Below are positions 25,125 to 34,930 of a stretch of 64,000 nucleotides of DNA, piece after piece. The notes below the pieces were generated by a model. That model saw nothing but the letters and a program-made list of their open reading frames with translations. It had not been told where the DNA came from and ran no database searches. Source of the stretch: Paeniglutamicibacter cryotolerans (lineage in GTDB: Bacteria > Actinomycetota > Actinomycetes > Actinomycetales > Micrococcaceae); the NCBI RefSeq assembly GCF_014190875.1, contig NZ_JACHVS010000001.1, forward strand, positions 1,302,001 to 1,366,000, given 5' to 3'. Both the position numbers and the translations under genes were made by a program. Within the stretch, counting starts at the first letter, position 1. The number at the start of each line of letters is the position of its first letter.

Positions 25125-25829
25125 CTAGCCGAGGGTCTTGCTCAGGTCGGCGAGGATGGGTTCGCGGCCCAATTCGAGGTGGGTATAGGCCAGGGCCGAA
25201 GCGAGTTCGGGGTTACCGGAGGCAATGGCCTGCACCAGGTCGCGGTGCTCGTGGCGTTGTTCATGGTGCCGGGTGCCCGGGGTCTGGTTGAACAACCATT
25301 CCATGCGGCCCAACAAAGGGCGGAACAGCCCAATCAGGATCGAATTCCCGCCCAGATTCACCAACTCGGTGTGAAAGGCCAGGTTGGCGCTGACCGTTTC
25401 GTCCGGGATCGGACCGGACTCGTCGGCCGCGTGCTCGCCGATGGCGGCACGCAGCGCCGCAACGTCGGCCTCGCCGGTGCGGACCCGGCGGGCGGCCGCC
25501 CTTGCTGCGTGCGGTTCGATGCAGATGCGTGCGTCGTAGAGCTCTTGTGCATCGTCGATTGTCAGTTCGCGCACGACGGCACCGCGGCGCGGGGAGGTCA
25601 CCACGAAGCCCTCCTGTTCCAGGCGCTGGATGGCCTCGCGCACGGGAACGCGGGAAACGTTGTGATCCTCCGAGAGGGCGCGTTCGCGCAGTCTGGTTCC
25701 GGGAGCTGATTCACCGGTGATGATGGCCCGGAGCATGCGTGCGTAGACTTGGTCAGCGAGGGCGCCGAAGCCCCTGGATTCCTCGTTTTCGGCTAATGCC
25801 GAGGCGGCGACTGCTGGCTGTTTGACCAT
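25125..25829 (-). CDS. GntR family (FCD/FadR type) transcriptional regulator
   Basis: A 234-residue regulator. The N-terminal winged helix reads ADQVYARMLRAIITGESAPG, then RLRERALSEDHNVSRVPVRE and AIQRLEQEGFVVTSPRRGAV, the standard GntR signature. The C-terminal helical FCD domain (ARICIEPHAARAAARRVRTG; NLAFHTELVNLGGNSILIGL; HEQRHEHRDLVQAI) carries the Asp/His residues that bind a metal and effector acid. ATG 25829 has TAGGAG 8 bases upstream. It stands centrally among genes bearing TTGGTATACCAA-like sites, including one before itself, so it most likely controls the whole amidohydrolase-transporter cluster. Confidence 0.9.
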   Translation of the reverse strand: MVKQPAVAASALAENEESRGFGALADQVYARMLRAIITGESAPGTRLRERALSEDHNVSRVPVREAIQRLEQEGFVVTSPRRGAVVRELTIDDAQELYDARICIEPHAARAAARRVRTGEADVAALRAAIGEHAADESGPIPDETVSANLAFHTELVNLGGNSILIGLFRPLLGRMEWLFNQTPGTRHHEQRHEHRDLVQAIASGNPELASALAYTHLELGREPILADLSKTLG

Positions 25830-25903
25830 GGGGTTGGCTCCTACGCTGCGGGGCCACAGACGTGGCACAGTACTCGTAGCCTACCGCTGAAGCCACAGGA
25901 ATT

Positions 25904-25915
25904 TCGGTATCCCAA
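25904..25915. promoter_or_regulatory. GntR operator candidate 3 (TCGGTATCCCAA)
   Basis: Matches TTGGTATACCAA at 10 of 12 positions and lies 75 bases upstream of the gntR start, consistent with autoregulation. Weakest of the four sites. Confidence 0.4.
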
Positions 25916-26007
25916 AATTTTGGAACTTGAGGAATAGACGCTCGCATGCTGTGAACTTACCCCTATTTTAAGGAATTCGACTGGTACGCCTTGGTGCTTG
26001 GCATTAT

Positions 26008-26019
26008 TTGGTATACAAA
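26008..26019. promoter_or_regulatory. GntR operator candidate 4 (TTGGTATACAAA)
   Basis: Matches TTGGTATACCAA at 11 of 12 positions and lies 40 bases upstream of the GTG of the cytosine-deaminase-like gene, where it could overlap its promoter. Confidence 0.55.
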
Positions 26020-26058
26020 AGTAAATAGGAAAAATTCGCCCGACCAAAGGAATCCATC

Positions 26059-27267
26059 GTGCTGGTTACCAATATCCGTCCCTGGGGCCGCCCCGCCGTT
26101 GACCTTGAATTCACCCAGGGCGCCATCACCTCGGTCGCCCCGCACACCGGGGCCCGGCCAGGACCCGGCGACGTCGACGGGCGCGGTCGCCTGGCGTTGC
26201 CATCCTTCAGCGACGTGCACGTGCACCTGGACTCCACGCGCATCGGACTGCCGTTCCGCGAACACACCGGCGCTCCAGGTGTGTGGGCCATGATGCTCAA
26301 CGACCGGCAGAACTGGCGCAACACCGACATCGGCATCGGGGAACTGGTGGTCGGAACGCTTGAGCGCATGATCGCCCACGGCACCACCCGGGTGCGCAGC
26401 TACGCGCAGATCGATGTCGACTGCAAGCTCGAGCGCTTCGAGGCAGTGCTGGCCGCCAAGGAGAAGTTCGCCCACGCCGCCGACGTGGACATCATGGCCT
26501 TCCCCCAGGCCGGGCTGCTGCTCGAGCCGGGAACCACGGAGTACCTCGAGGAGGCGCTGAAGCTCGGGGCCACGGTCATGGGCGGCATAGACCCATGCCA
26601 GTTGGACCGCGACCCGGTCCGGCACCTCGACATCGTTTTCGGCCTTGCCGAAAAATACCAGGTGGACGTCGACATCCACCTGCACGAACCCGGCCACCTG
26701 GGCATCTACAGTGCCGACCTGATCATGGAGCGCACCCGGGCGCTGGGCATGCAGGGCAGGGTCACCCTTTCCCACGCCTACGATCTCGGTAACGTCTCGG
26801 AAGCGGCCACGGCCAAACTGATCGAGGAAATGGCCGAGCTGGACGTTTCCTGGGCCACCGTCGCCCCATCGACCGCCGGCAAGCAGTTCACCCTCGCCGC
26901 GATGGCCGAGGCCGGGGTGCGCGTGGGCCTGGGCGAGGACGGCCAGCGCGACTACTGGAGCCCGTACGGAAACTGCGACATGCTCTCGCGCACCTGGCAG
27001 CTGGCCTTCACGCACGGGCTGCGCCAGGACGAGATGATCGAGCACTGCGCGGCCATCGCCACCATGGGCGGGGCCTCCATCATGAACCGCAGCGTGCGGC
27101 GCCTGAACGGCACCGGCGACCGTCCGGGGCTGGAGATCGGTGATCGCGCCGACGTCGTGCTCGTTGACGGGGATACGATCACCAGCGCCGTGATGGACAA
27201 GGGAACGGACCGCACGGTCTTTCACGACGGAAGACTTGTTGCCGACGGGCTAGAACTCTGTGGCTGA
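26059..27267 (+). CDS. Cytosine-deaminase-like amidohydrolase
   Basis: A 402-residue metal-dependent hydrolase of the CodA/cytosine deaminase-like group. The metal motif ALPSFSDVHVHLDSTRIGLP supplies HxH, VDVDIHLHEPGHLGI the next His, VTLSHAYDLGN the following His, and RVGLGEDGQRDYWSPYGN the catalytic Asp region. The start is GTG 26059 with AAAGGA at 26046. It likely deaminates or opens a heterocyclic or cyclic amide substrate; which one cannot be told. It carries an operator candidate in its leader and overlaps the following MFS gene, so enzyme and transporter are co-expressed. Unlike the partner at 21933, its metal site is complete. Confidence 0.85.
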   Translation: MLVTNIRPWGRPAVDLEFTQGAITSVAPHTGARPGPGDVDGRGRLALPSFSDVHVHLDSTRIGLPFREHTGAPGVWAMMLNDRQNWRNTDIGIGELVVGTLERMIAHGTTRVRSYAQIDVDCKLERFEAVLAAKEKFAHAADVDIMAFPQAGLLLEPGTTEYLEEALKLGATVMGGIDPCQLDRDPVRHLDIVFGLAEKYQVDVDIHLHEPGHLGIYSADLIMERTRALGMQGRVTLSHAYDLGNVSEAATAKLIEEMAELDVSWATVAPSTAGKQFTLAAMAEAGVRVGLGEDGQRDYWSPYGNCDMLSRTWQLAFTHGLRQDEMIEHCAAIATMGGASIMNRSVRRLNGTGDRPGLEIGDRADVVLVDGDTITSAVMDKGTDRTVFHDGRLVADGLELCG

Positions 27268-28558
27268 GCGGTCACCGGTCCCGACTGCCCTCCACCAGGC
27301 GCCCACCGGGAAGCCGGCCGCGACCTCGCCGGTGAAACGGGCTGTACCGCTGCTCGGCCTACTGGCGGCCTTCGCCGTCGGCCTGAACCTGCGCCCGGCC
27401 ATTACCTCGGTGGCGGCCATCCTTCAGGAGCTGACCGCAACGGCCGGGCTCGCACCGGCGGACGTGGTGTTGCTTTCTTCGCTGCCCGTGGCCGCCTTCG
27501 GGCTGAGCGCGCCACTGATCCCGTTGTTGACCCGTCGGCTCGGCACGGAGCTGGTGCTCCTTGCCTCGATGTTGCTGCTCGCCGGCAGCCTCGGAATGAG
27601 GGCGCTGGTTCCGGGACTGCTGCTTCTCTGTACGTTTACCGCCGGGGTGGCGATCATGGGCGGCAGCATCCTCATGCCGCAGTATCTCAAGGAGTTGCGA
27701 GCCTCGCCGCGGGCTGTCGGCATCGCCACGACGACCTTCGGGGTCGGTGCCGCGGCGGGAGCTTCGCTGACCCGGCCGGTCGTGGCAGCGGCCGGTGGGA
27801 ACCTTTCTGCCGGGCTGGGGATTTGGACCGTGCTGGCCATCGCGGCCGCTGTCCTCGTCTGGGTCCGAGCGGCTAGCGCTGGCGGTGCGGTCCCGGTTCG
27901 GGAACCCGGGGGAGGCCTCCCGGCGCCGGCGGCCGCCGCAGCCCGAGGTGCGGCCAGAGTCTTCGGCCCGGAGGGGCGGCGCACGGCGGCGCTGATTGGG
28001 GCGGTCTTCGGCCTCCAAGCGATCCTCTACTTTGCCGTGTCCAGCTGGCTTCCGACCATCCAGGACGAGGCGGGAATTGACCGCGGCACGGCGGCGAACA
28101 TGCTTGCCTGGTTCAGTGCCGTGGGGTTCATCTCCACGCTGCTGACCCCGATGCTGATGGCGCATCTTCGTTTGCTGCGCCTCGCTGCGGCGCTGATCGG
28201 CGCGTGCGTTGCGTTCGGGTTCGGATGGTTGGCGCTCGGGGGAGCGGCAGGCTCCTTCGGTGCCATTACGCTGCTGGGATTCTCCCAGAGCGCAGCCTTC
28301 GGCCTCTCCATGGCGCTGATCGTTGCCAAGACGGCAAACGGCGCGATAGCCGGGAAGCTCTCGGCGGTCAGCCAAGGCTTCGGTTATGTGGCGGCAGCGC
28401 TGGGTTCGGCGCTCATCGGTGGGCTGCGGACCTGGACCGGCTCCTGGAATGCCTCACTAGCCCTGATGTCGCTGCTGGCGCTGGCGATGGGTGTGGTGGC
28501 GGTGCTGGCCGTCGGCCGGGAAGCTATTTCCGGGGCGGAGCACGGCCGGGAAGAGTGA
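27260..28558 (+). CDS. MFS transporter, CynX/NimT type
   Basis: A 432-residue, 12-segment permease. LLAAFAVGLNLRPAITSVAA is the hallmark N-terminus of the CynX/NimT (cyanate, 2-nitroimidazole) group, followed by LPVAAFGLSAPLIPLLTRRLG. A charged Pro/Arg-rich loop (about residues 205-240) separates the halves. GTG 27260 lies inside the end of the previous gene, so the two are translationally coupled. Given the deaminase-like partner, it may import the substrate or export a small nitrogenous product such as cyanate; this is an inference from family and context. Confidence 0.84.
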   Translation: MAERSPVPTALHQAPTGKPAATSPVKRAVPLLGLLAAFAVGLNLRPAITSVAAILQELTATAGLAPADVVLLSSLPVAAFGLSAPLIPLLTRRLGTELVLLASMLLLAGSLGMRALVPGLLLLCTFTAGVAIMGGSILMPQYLKELRASPRAVGIATTTFGVGAAAGASLTRPVVAAAGGNLSAGLGIWTVLAIAAAVLVWVRAASAGGAVPVREPGGGLPAPAAAAARGAARVFGPEGRRTAALIGAVFGLQAILYFAVSSWLPTIQDEAGIDRGTAANMLAWFSAVGFISTLLTPMLMAHLRLLRLAAALIGACVAFGFGWLALGGAAGSFGAITLLGFSQSAAFGLSMALIVAKTANGAIAGKLSAVSQGFGYVAAALGSALIGGLRTWTGSWNASLALMSLLALAMGVVAVLAVGREAISGAEHGREE

Positions 28559-28607
28559 GCTGTGGCAACAGCCCGATGCCCCGGTGAGTCGCGGAGCCTG
28601 GGGTCGT

Positions 28608-29447
28608 TTATTCCCCGCTGTCCTCGGTGGTGAATCCGCTGGTGGTGGGCTCGGTAAGTTCGGCGAGAAGCTCGGCCACCGACGGGTAGGCCTCGTCCGG
28701 GCGGAACGGGAAACGGGCCACATCGGACGGCTGGGTGATCCCGGTGTAGACCAGCACCGTGTGCAGGCCGGCCTCCATGCCGGCGATGATATCGGTGTCC
28801 ATCCGGTCCCCGATCATCGCCGTGGTTTCCGAGTGCGCGGCGATGCGGTTCAGGGCCGAACGGAACATCATCGGATTCGGCTTGCCCACCACGTAGGGCT
28901 GGCGGTTGGTGGCCTGGGTGATCAGTGCCGCCACGGCGCCGGTGGCGGGCACAAGGCCCTCGGTCGAGGGACCCGTCGCATCCGGGTTTGTCGAAATGAA
29001 GCGAGCCCCCGAGGTGATCAGCCGGATGGCCTTGGTGATCGCCTCGAACGAATACGTGCGGGTCTCGCCCAGGACCACATAGTCGGGATCCTGGTCGGTG
29101 AGGATGAAGCCGGCCTTATGCAGCGCCGTGGTCAAACCGGCCTCGCCGATCACGAAGGCCCGGCCTCCGGGCTGCTGGCGCTTGAGGAACTCGGCGGTGG
29201 CCATGGCCGAGGTCCAGAGGTTCTCCTCGGGGATGTCCAGGCCCGAGGCCCGCAGCCGGGCGCAGAGGTCCCGCGGGGTGTAGATCGAGTTGTTGGTCAG
29301 CACCAGGAAGCGCTTCCCCGTGGACACCCAGTGCGAAATGAGTTCCGCTGCGCCGGGAACGGCCTGGTTCTCGTGGACCAGGACCCCGTCCATGTCGGTG
29401 AGCCAGCATTCGATGTCTGCCGGAGTGCGGTCAAGCTTGGTTGCCAC
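28608..29447 (-). CDS. HAD-IIA family sugar-phosphatase (NagD-like)
   Basis: A 279-residue phosphatase of the haloacid dehalogenase superfamily, class IIA. Motif I reads CWLTDMDGVLVHENQAVPGA, motif II FLVLTNNSIYTPRDL, the cap holds VVLGETRTYSFEAITKAIRL, and motif IV is TTAMIGDRMDTDIIAGMEAGL. GKPNPMMFRSAL provides the catalytic Lys. Start is GTG 29447 with AAAGGA upstream on the minus strand. NagD-like enzymes hydrolyse a range of phosphorylated metabolites; the substrate is not apparent. Confidence 0.9.
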   Translation of the reverse strand: MATKLDRTPADIECWLTDMDGVLVHENQAVPGAAELISHWVSTGKRFLVLTNNSIYTPRDLCARLRASGLDIPEENLWTSAMATAEFLKRQQPGGRAFVIGEAGLTTALHKAGFILTDQDPDYVVLGETRTYSFEAITKAIRLITSGARFISTNPDATGPSTEGLVPATGAVAALITQATNRQPYVVGKPNPMMFRSALNRIAAHSETTAMIGDRMDTDIIAGMEAGLHTVLVYTGITQPSDVARFPFRPDEAYPSVAELLAELTEPTTSGFTTEDSGE

Positions 29448-29521
29448 GGTGGAGTCCTTTCGCGAAAATGCTGGTCAAGACCAGTCTCTCAGCTGGCAGC
29501 CGGCCGTGCGGTTGATCCTGG

Positions 29522-30529
29522 TCACAACCACTTGTTCTTTTTGAAAATCACATACAACCCGACGCTCAGGGAAGCCATCAGCACCAGGGCCGCCGGGTAG
29601 CCCCATGCGAAGGACAACTCCGGCATGTCGTGGAAGTTCATCCCGTAGATGCTGCCGATCAGGCTCGGCGCAAACAGGATCGCGGCCCAGGAGGAAATCT
29701 TCTTCATCTGCTCGTTCTGGGCCACGCCAGCCTCCGTGGCCTGTTGCGATGCCAGCGTGGAGCTGAGCGAAAGCAGGTTGGTGAGCAGGGCACGGAAGGA
29801 GGTTATGCGTTCGGCGATCCTGATGGCGTGGTCCTGGACGTCGATGAGCTTGCGGTCCAGCTCGATCGCCTCGTGGCGGTTGGTTGTGATGGCCGCGACG
29901 TCTTTGCGCAGCTGTTCGAGCACGGCCTCCAACGGCGCAACAGCCCGCTGGAATTCGATGACCTCGCGGGAGAGTTCGTAGATGCGCCGCGAAACGACGC
30001 TCTCACCGGAGAACAGCTGATCCTCGATTTCGTCGATATCGTTGCCCAGCCCCGCCGCCACCGGCTCGTATTCGTCGATGACCTGGTCCAGCACCGCATA
30101 GAGGACGGCAGGCGGGCCGAGCGACAGCAGGTCCGGTTCGTCCTCCAACCGCTTGCGCACGATGGATAACTGCGGGGATTCGGCATGCCGGACGGTGACC
30201 ACGAAGTCCGACCCGGCGTAGACGTGCAATTCGCCGAACTCGACCTTCTCGATGTCGTCGATGTAGCGGGCCGGGCGCAGCACGACGAACAGGTGTTCGC
30301 CGTAGTGATCCAGCTTCGGCCGCTGGTGCCCGGCCAGGGTATCTTCCACCGCCAGTGCGTGCAGCTCCAGCTCCGCCGCGACCTCCTCCATTTCGCCTGC
30401 GTCCGGCCGGTAGAGCCCCAGCCAACACATGCCGCCGGTGGCTTTCAGGTCTTCAAACGTTTCGCTGAGCGACTCCGGCTTTAACACCCGCTTGCCTTCG
30501 ACGTAGATCGCGTTTTCAACTATTGGCAT
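29522..30529 (-). CDS. corA: CorA family magnesium/cobalt transport protein
   Basis: A 335-residue channel for divalent cations. A long cytoplasmic N-terminal domain (CWLGLYRPDAGEMEEVAAEL, ALAVEDTLAGHQRPKLDHYG) is followed by a coiled helix (VLEQLRKDVAAITTNRHEAI) and two C-terminal membrane segments. The universal YGMNF motif is present in GSIYGMNFHDMPELSFAWGY. The protein ends with a short positively charged tail (FKKNKWL), as in the family. ATG 30529 has AGGAG upstream. No magnesium riboswitch is obvious in the short leader. Confidence 0.94.
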   Translation of the reverse strand: MPIVENAIYVEGKRVLKPESLSETFEDLKATGGMCWLGLYRPDAGEMEEVAAELELHALAVEDTLAGHQRPKLDHYGEHLFVVLRPARYIDDIEKVEFGELHVYAGSDFVVTVRHAESPQLSIVRKRLEDEPDLLSLGPPAVLYAVLDQVIDEYEPVAAGLGNDIDEIEDQLFSGESVVSRRIYELSREVIEFQRAVAPLEAVLEQLRKDVAAITTNRHEAIELDRKLIDVQDHAIRIAERITSFRALLTNLLSLSSTLASQQATEAGVAQNEQMKKISSWAAILFAPSLIGSIYGMNFHDMPELSFAWGYPAALVLMASLSVGLYVIFKKNKWL

Positions 30530-30666
30530 GGGCGACTCCTGGAATCAGCCGGACCCGGTCGGGTCCGTGGCCGCGCCGTTGCGCGGACACCTTCAGTCTT
30601 TCACCCCGGGCCGCTCCGGCCCGGCTACCGCGCGTCGGGCCCCGCCGAAGCCACTACCCTTGAAGG

Positions 30667-31356
30667 GTGACTTCAGCCCCTGAACCCGTTGCGAAAGAGC
30701 CCGGCTCCGTCGAGCCCGCTGCCGAACCGATCCACGATGAACGCCCGGAAGTGGGCCTCGGCCCGTGGGAGGGCATGTGGCCGCAAGAGGAGCACTACGA
30801 CCCGGAGCTGCTGGCAGAGGGCGACCGCCGCAACGTGCTGGACAAATACCGGTACTGGAAGATGGACGCGATCATCGCCGAGCTCGATACGCGGCGCCAC
30901 GAGTTCCACATCGCCATCGAAAACTGGCAGCATGACATGAACATCGGCACCGTGGTGCGCACCGCCAACGCCTTCCTCGCCAAAGAGGTGCACATCATCG
31001 GCCGACGCCGCTGGAATCGCCGCGGGGCCATGGTCACCGACCGCTACCAGCACGTACGCCACCACGCCACGGTAGAGGAGTTCACCGCCTGGGCGCATGC
31101 GGAAGGGCTGGCGATCATCGGCATCGACATCTTCCCGGATTCCCAGCAACTGGAAACCTATGAACTACCGCGCAAATGCGTGCTGGTTTTCGGCCAGGAG
31201 GGGCCCGGGCTCAGCGCAGAGGTCCATGCGGCGGCCGAGGCGACGTTGTCCATTGAACAATTCGGCTCCACGCGGTCCATTAATGCGGCATCGGCGGCGG
31301 GTATTGCCATGCACGCATGGATCCGCCGCCATGTCTTCAACCAGCGGGTCAGGTAG
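30667..31356 (+). CDS. TrmH/SpoU family RNA 2'-O-ribose methyltransferase
   Basis: A 229-residue SPOUT methyltransferase that transfers methyl from S-adenosylmethionine to a ribose in tRNA or rRNA. Motifs: IENWQHDMNIGTVVRTANAF (motif 1, with Asn-Ile-Gly-x-x-x-Arg-Thr), VLVFGQEGPGLSAEV (motif 2) and IEQFGSTRSINAASAAGIAM (motif 3, knot region). An acidic N-terminal extension of about 40 residues precedes the fold. The GTG start at 30667 lies 6 bases after a TACCCT box, so the mRNA could be leaderless. The RNA target is not identifiable. Confidence 0.88.
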   Translation: MTSAPEPVAKEPGSVEPAAEPIHDERPEVGLGPWEGMWPQEEHYDPELLAEGDRRNVLDKYRYWKMDAIIAELDTRRHEFHIAIENWQHDMNIGTVVRTANAFLAKEVHIIGRRRWNRRGAMVTDRYQHVRHHATVEEFTAWAHAEGLAIIGIDIFPDSQQLETYELPRKCVLVFGQEGPGLSAEVHAAAEATLSIEQFGSTRSINAASAAGIAMHAWIRRHVFNQRVR

Positions 31357-31528
31357 TCGACGCCATTTTCAAGTAGCCCGAACCCCTATCTCAGGGCAGA
31401 TGCGTAAGCTACCGTGAGGCGTGAGCGCGCGGTTCTTGGGGAGCCGCCTACCGATCCTGACGACTATGGTCCGGCCGGTTGCTTGGGATCCCTTTCTTGC
31501 GGGAGGGATGGCGAGAGGAGTCGGGCAC

Positions 31529-33211
31529 ATGTCTTTACATCGGGTGAATCACCGGCCCACCTCCCGAAGCGCTGGGGCGCATCCGGTACGCACCATGGGA
31601 GTTGCCTTAGCGGTGGCGGCGGTCTTTGCCTCGACCGGCACCACCTTCTCCCCGCTGTTGGAAGCCCCGGTCTTGGCCAACGCCCTGGGAACAGCCGCCG
31701 CGGCCGTCCCGGCTGTCTATGTTTCACCGATGGCCGACGTGGACGCGGTGACCTGGGAAGGCGCCCAATTGCGCAGCAACCCGGCGGCCGTCGAAGATGT
31801 CGAGGGCATGCCCGGAGGCCTCTCGGGACAGAACCTGCCCCAGGGAATCTCCAATGACACCGGCTATCTGCCCGCGGCGACGGCATTGCCCGGGGGGCTC
31901 TCCTTCATCCATCCCGTCACTTCCCGGTACATCACCAGCCCCTACGGTTGGCGCCATAACCCCACCGGTCCAGGCATGCAGATCCATATCGGACAGGATT
32001 ACGCTCAGGTCTGCGGGGCGCCGGTGCGGGCGGCTGCTGATGGCGTGGTTATCCAGTCTGCCTGGGCCGGGCACTCCGGCCAACGGGTGACCATCGACCA
32101 CGGCAACGGAATCCGCACCGGCTATAGCCACAACTCGCAGCTCATCGCCCGAGTAGGCGAGCAGGTCAAGCAGGGCCAGATCATTTCGCTGGTCGGGACC
32201 ACCGGCAACTCCACCGGCTGCCACCTTCACCTTGAAGTCATCATCAACGGCCGCTGGGTCGACCCGAGGAACTACCTCCCGATCATCCCGGGCCAACCCC
32301 GGCCCCTGGTGGACTCGAGCAACACCACGGTTGCAGCCGAACCGATCACCAACACCGGAGCGCCACGGGTTCAGGCTCAGGAGACTGGTGACCAGAGCCC
32401 GTATTTGCCTGCCATCGCCCGTCCGCCGGCAGCATCGGCCCCGGCCATGCACAAGGAGCCGAAGCAGCCCGCCAAACCGACTGCGCCCACCGAAGCGCCC
32501 AAGCCAAAGCCGATGCCTGAACCGACGAAGGCGCCGTCGAGCCCGCACCCCGACAAGACGCCATCGCCCCCCAAGAAACCACTCAAACCATCGCCGACTC
32601 CCTCGAAGATCCCCCCGCCCGTGAGCGCTCCGAAGCCGAGCATGACGCCTTCTGATCCGACCGCGGCGCCAAGCGCCACTCAGGCCACGGCTCCGACGCC
32701 AGCGATGCCGACTCCGGCTCCGACCGCGGCTCCGACCGCGGCTCCGACGCCAGCGATGCCGACTGGGGCTCCGACCGCGGCTCCGACGCCATCGACTTCG
32801 GCGGCACCACCCACCTCGTCAGCCCCGACCCCAACGATGCCGGCTCCGACGCCAAGTGCCACTGCGACTCCTCCTGCTTCATCGACGCCATCGACTTCGG
32901 CGGCACCACCCACCTCGTCAGCCCCGGCGCCAACAGCTGAACCCTCGAATTCGCCGTCGACCCCGCCGCCGGGAGAACCGGAACCCGAGGTGGCTCCTGC
33001 GCAGAAGTCGGATCTGCCCGTGGGATCCATTTGCGAGTTGGAGCCTGTCGTGGTGCCGACCGAAGGGAAGATACAGGCGCAGGCGCAGGCGAAGGAGAAG
33101 GGCGACCCCGAAACGGGCATCGTGTCGGAGGACGGCTACTGCCTTCCCCCGGCCAAGCCCGGGCAGGCGTCCCAGGTGATTGAAACGCCACCAGCCAGGA
33201 AGGATTCCTGA
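31529..33211 (+). CDS. M23 family peptidoglycan endopeptidase with long Pro-rich tail
   Basis: A 560-residue predicted exported LytM-type metallopeptidase. After the N-terminus a hydrophobic segment (MGVALAVAAVFASTGTTF) acts as signal or anchor. The M23 domain (residues about 115-240) has GWRHNPTGPGMQIHIGQDYA (first zinc His and Asp), AAADGVVIQSAWAGHSGQRV, and the HLHLE motif at GNSTGCHLHLEVIINGRWVD. Residues about 290-500 are Pro/Ala/Thr/Ser-rich with repeats, a wall-spanning or substrate-free linker. A C-terminal part has CELEPV and YCLPPAKPGQ. ATG 31529 has GAGAGGAG at 31512. It probably trims peptidoglycan cross-links at the cell surface. Confidence 0.86.
   Translation: MSLHRVNHRPTSRSAGAHPVRTMGVALAVAAVFASTGTTFSPLLEAPVLANALGTAAAAVPAVYVSPMADVDAVTWEGAQLRSNPAAVEDVEGMPGGLSGQNLPQGISNDTGYLPAATALPGGLSFIHPVTSRYITSPYGWRHNPTGPGMQIHIGQDYAQVCGAPVRAAADGVVIQSAWAGHSGQRVTIDHGNGIRTGYSHNSQLIARVGEQVKQGQIISLVGTTGNSTGCHLHLEVIINGRWVDPRNYLPIIPGQPRPLVDSSNTTVAAEPITNTGAPRVQAQETGDQSPYLPAIARPPAASAPAMHKEPKQPAKPTAPTEAPKPKPMPEPTKAPSSPHPDKTPSPPKKPLKPSPTPSKIPPPVSAPKPSMTPSDPTAAPSATQATAPTPAMPTPAPTAAPTAAPTPAMPTGAPTAAPTPSTSAAPPTSSAPTPTMPAPTPSATATPPASSTPSTSAAPPTSSAPAPTAEPSNSPSTPPPGEPEPEVAPAQKSDLPVGSICELEPVVVPTEGKIQAQAQAKEKGDPETGIVSEDGYCLPPAKPGQASQVIETPPARKDS
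32784..32926 (+). repeat. 44-bp direct repeat in the Pro-rich part of the M23 gene
   Basis: The 44 bases at 32784-32827 recur identically at 32883-32926, encoding TPSTSAAPPTSSAP. The surrounding 32680-32800 region also has imperfect repeats (PTAAPTPAMPT). They suggest slippage or duplication of a low-complexity linker. Confidence 0.88.
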
Positions 33212-33243
33212 TCCCCGGAGAAGCAAAGGGGATGCCATCAACG

Positions 33244-33280
33244 GTGGAAGGCCGGCCGCGTCATGCGACCGGCCTTCCAC
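33244..33280 (+). terminator. Hairpin after the M23 gene
   Basis: A 12-bp perfect stem (33244-33255 with 33269-33280) between the M23 gene and fbaA. No T tail follows directly. A TAAGAT -10 candidate for fbaA begins at 33293. Confidence 0.6.
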
Positions 33281-33354
33281 ACGCCATGTCGCTAAGATGG
33301 TGTTGAGCCAACGAGGTCTACTCCCAACCGCCCTTTTCCATCACAGGAGTCAGC

Positions 33355-34377
<1,023 letters not shown>

Positions 34378-34379
34378 AC

Positions 34380-34805
34380 ATGAGCGACATTATGGGACGC
34401 AACCTGCTCGGCATTCCCGAGACCCTCCTGCCGGTGGAGGAAGAAGTCATCGCGCGCCTGGCAGCCGGCGACGAGCCCGTCGACGTGGTGGCCAGTTTCC
34501 CGGCATCATCGCTTGGCTGGGCACTGTTGGCCAACGAGGCCTACGAGGAGGGCCGCACCGTCGAGTCCTACGCTTATGCCCGGGTCGGCTACCACCGAGG
34601 CCTCGACGCGCTGCGCAAGGCCGGATGGCGCGGACAGGGACCGGTGCCGTGGCGCCACGAGGCCAACCGCGGTTTCCTGCGCGCACTCTACGCACTGCAG
34701 CGTGCCGCTGCAGTGCTCGGCGAGAGTGAGGAAGTCGAGCGCATCGGCAAGTTCCTCAACGAATCCGATCCGTTGGCTGCCGCTGCCATAGCCGCAGGAG
34801 AGTAG
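34380..34805 (+). CDS. DUF3151 family protein
   Basis: A 141-residue soluble protein with the DUF3151 features: MGRNLLGIPETLLPVEEE at the N-terminus, FPASSLGWALLANEAYEEG in the middle and YHRGLDALRKAGWRGQGPVP followed by WRHEANRGFLRALYALQRAA. It starts 3 bases after fbaA, where this family is very often found in actinobacteria. The function is unknown; conserved linkage suggests a role near central carbon metabolism. Confidence 0.88.
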   Translation: MSDIMGRNLLGIPETLLPVEEEVIARLAAGDEPVDVVASFPASSLGWALLANEAYEEGRTVESYAYARVGYHRGLDALRKAGWRGQGPVPWRHEANRGFLRALYALQRAAAVLGESEEVERIGKFLNESDPLAAAAIAAGE

Positions 34806-34930
34806 ATTCCACGCACCAGCGACCAGCAGCTGGGCTGACCTGGGGAAAATCCTCTAGGGCAGCCCCGCGGCCTGTGGTCAGAAAACCGGTTTCGCGGCCG
34901 TGCCATCCGAGGCGGGTTCGGGACCCCCGG
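34806..34930. other. Short gene-free stretch
   Basis: About 125 bases after DUF3151 with no recognisable element; it may be the remaining 3' flank of the GH3 remnant that follows. Confidence 0.3.

Noticed and set aside
28491..29600. 369-codon plus-strand frame over the HAD phosphatase
   Set aside because: Antisense of a gene with all HAD motifs and no similarity of its own.
31357..31528. Possible c-di-AMP (ydaO) riboswitch before the M23 peptidase gene
   Set aside because: Such switches precede many actinobacterial cell-wall hydrolase genes and this leader is long and GC-rich, but I could not find the conserved core segments, so it is not listed.
32583..33191. Minus-strand frame over the Pro-rich tail of the M23 gene
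   Set aside because: Repeat-derived low-complexity antisense frame without independent evidence.
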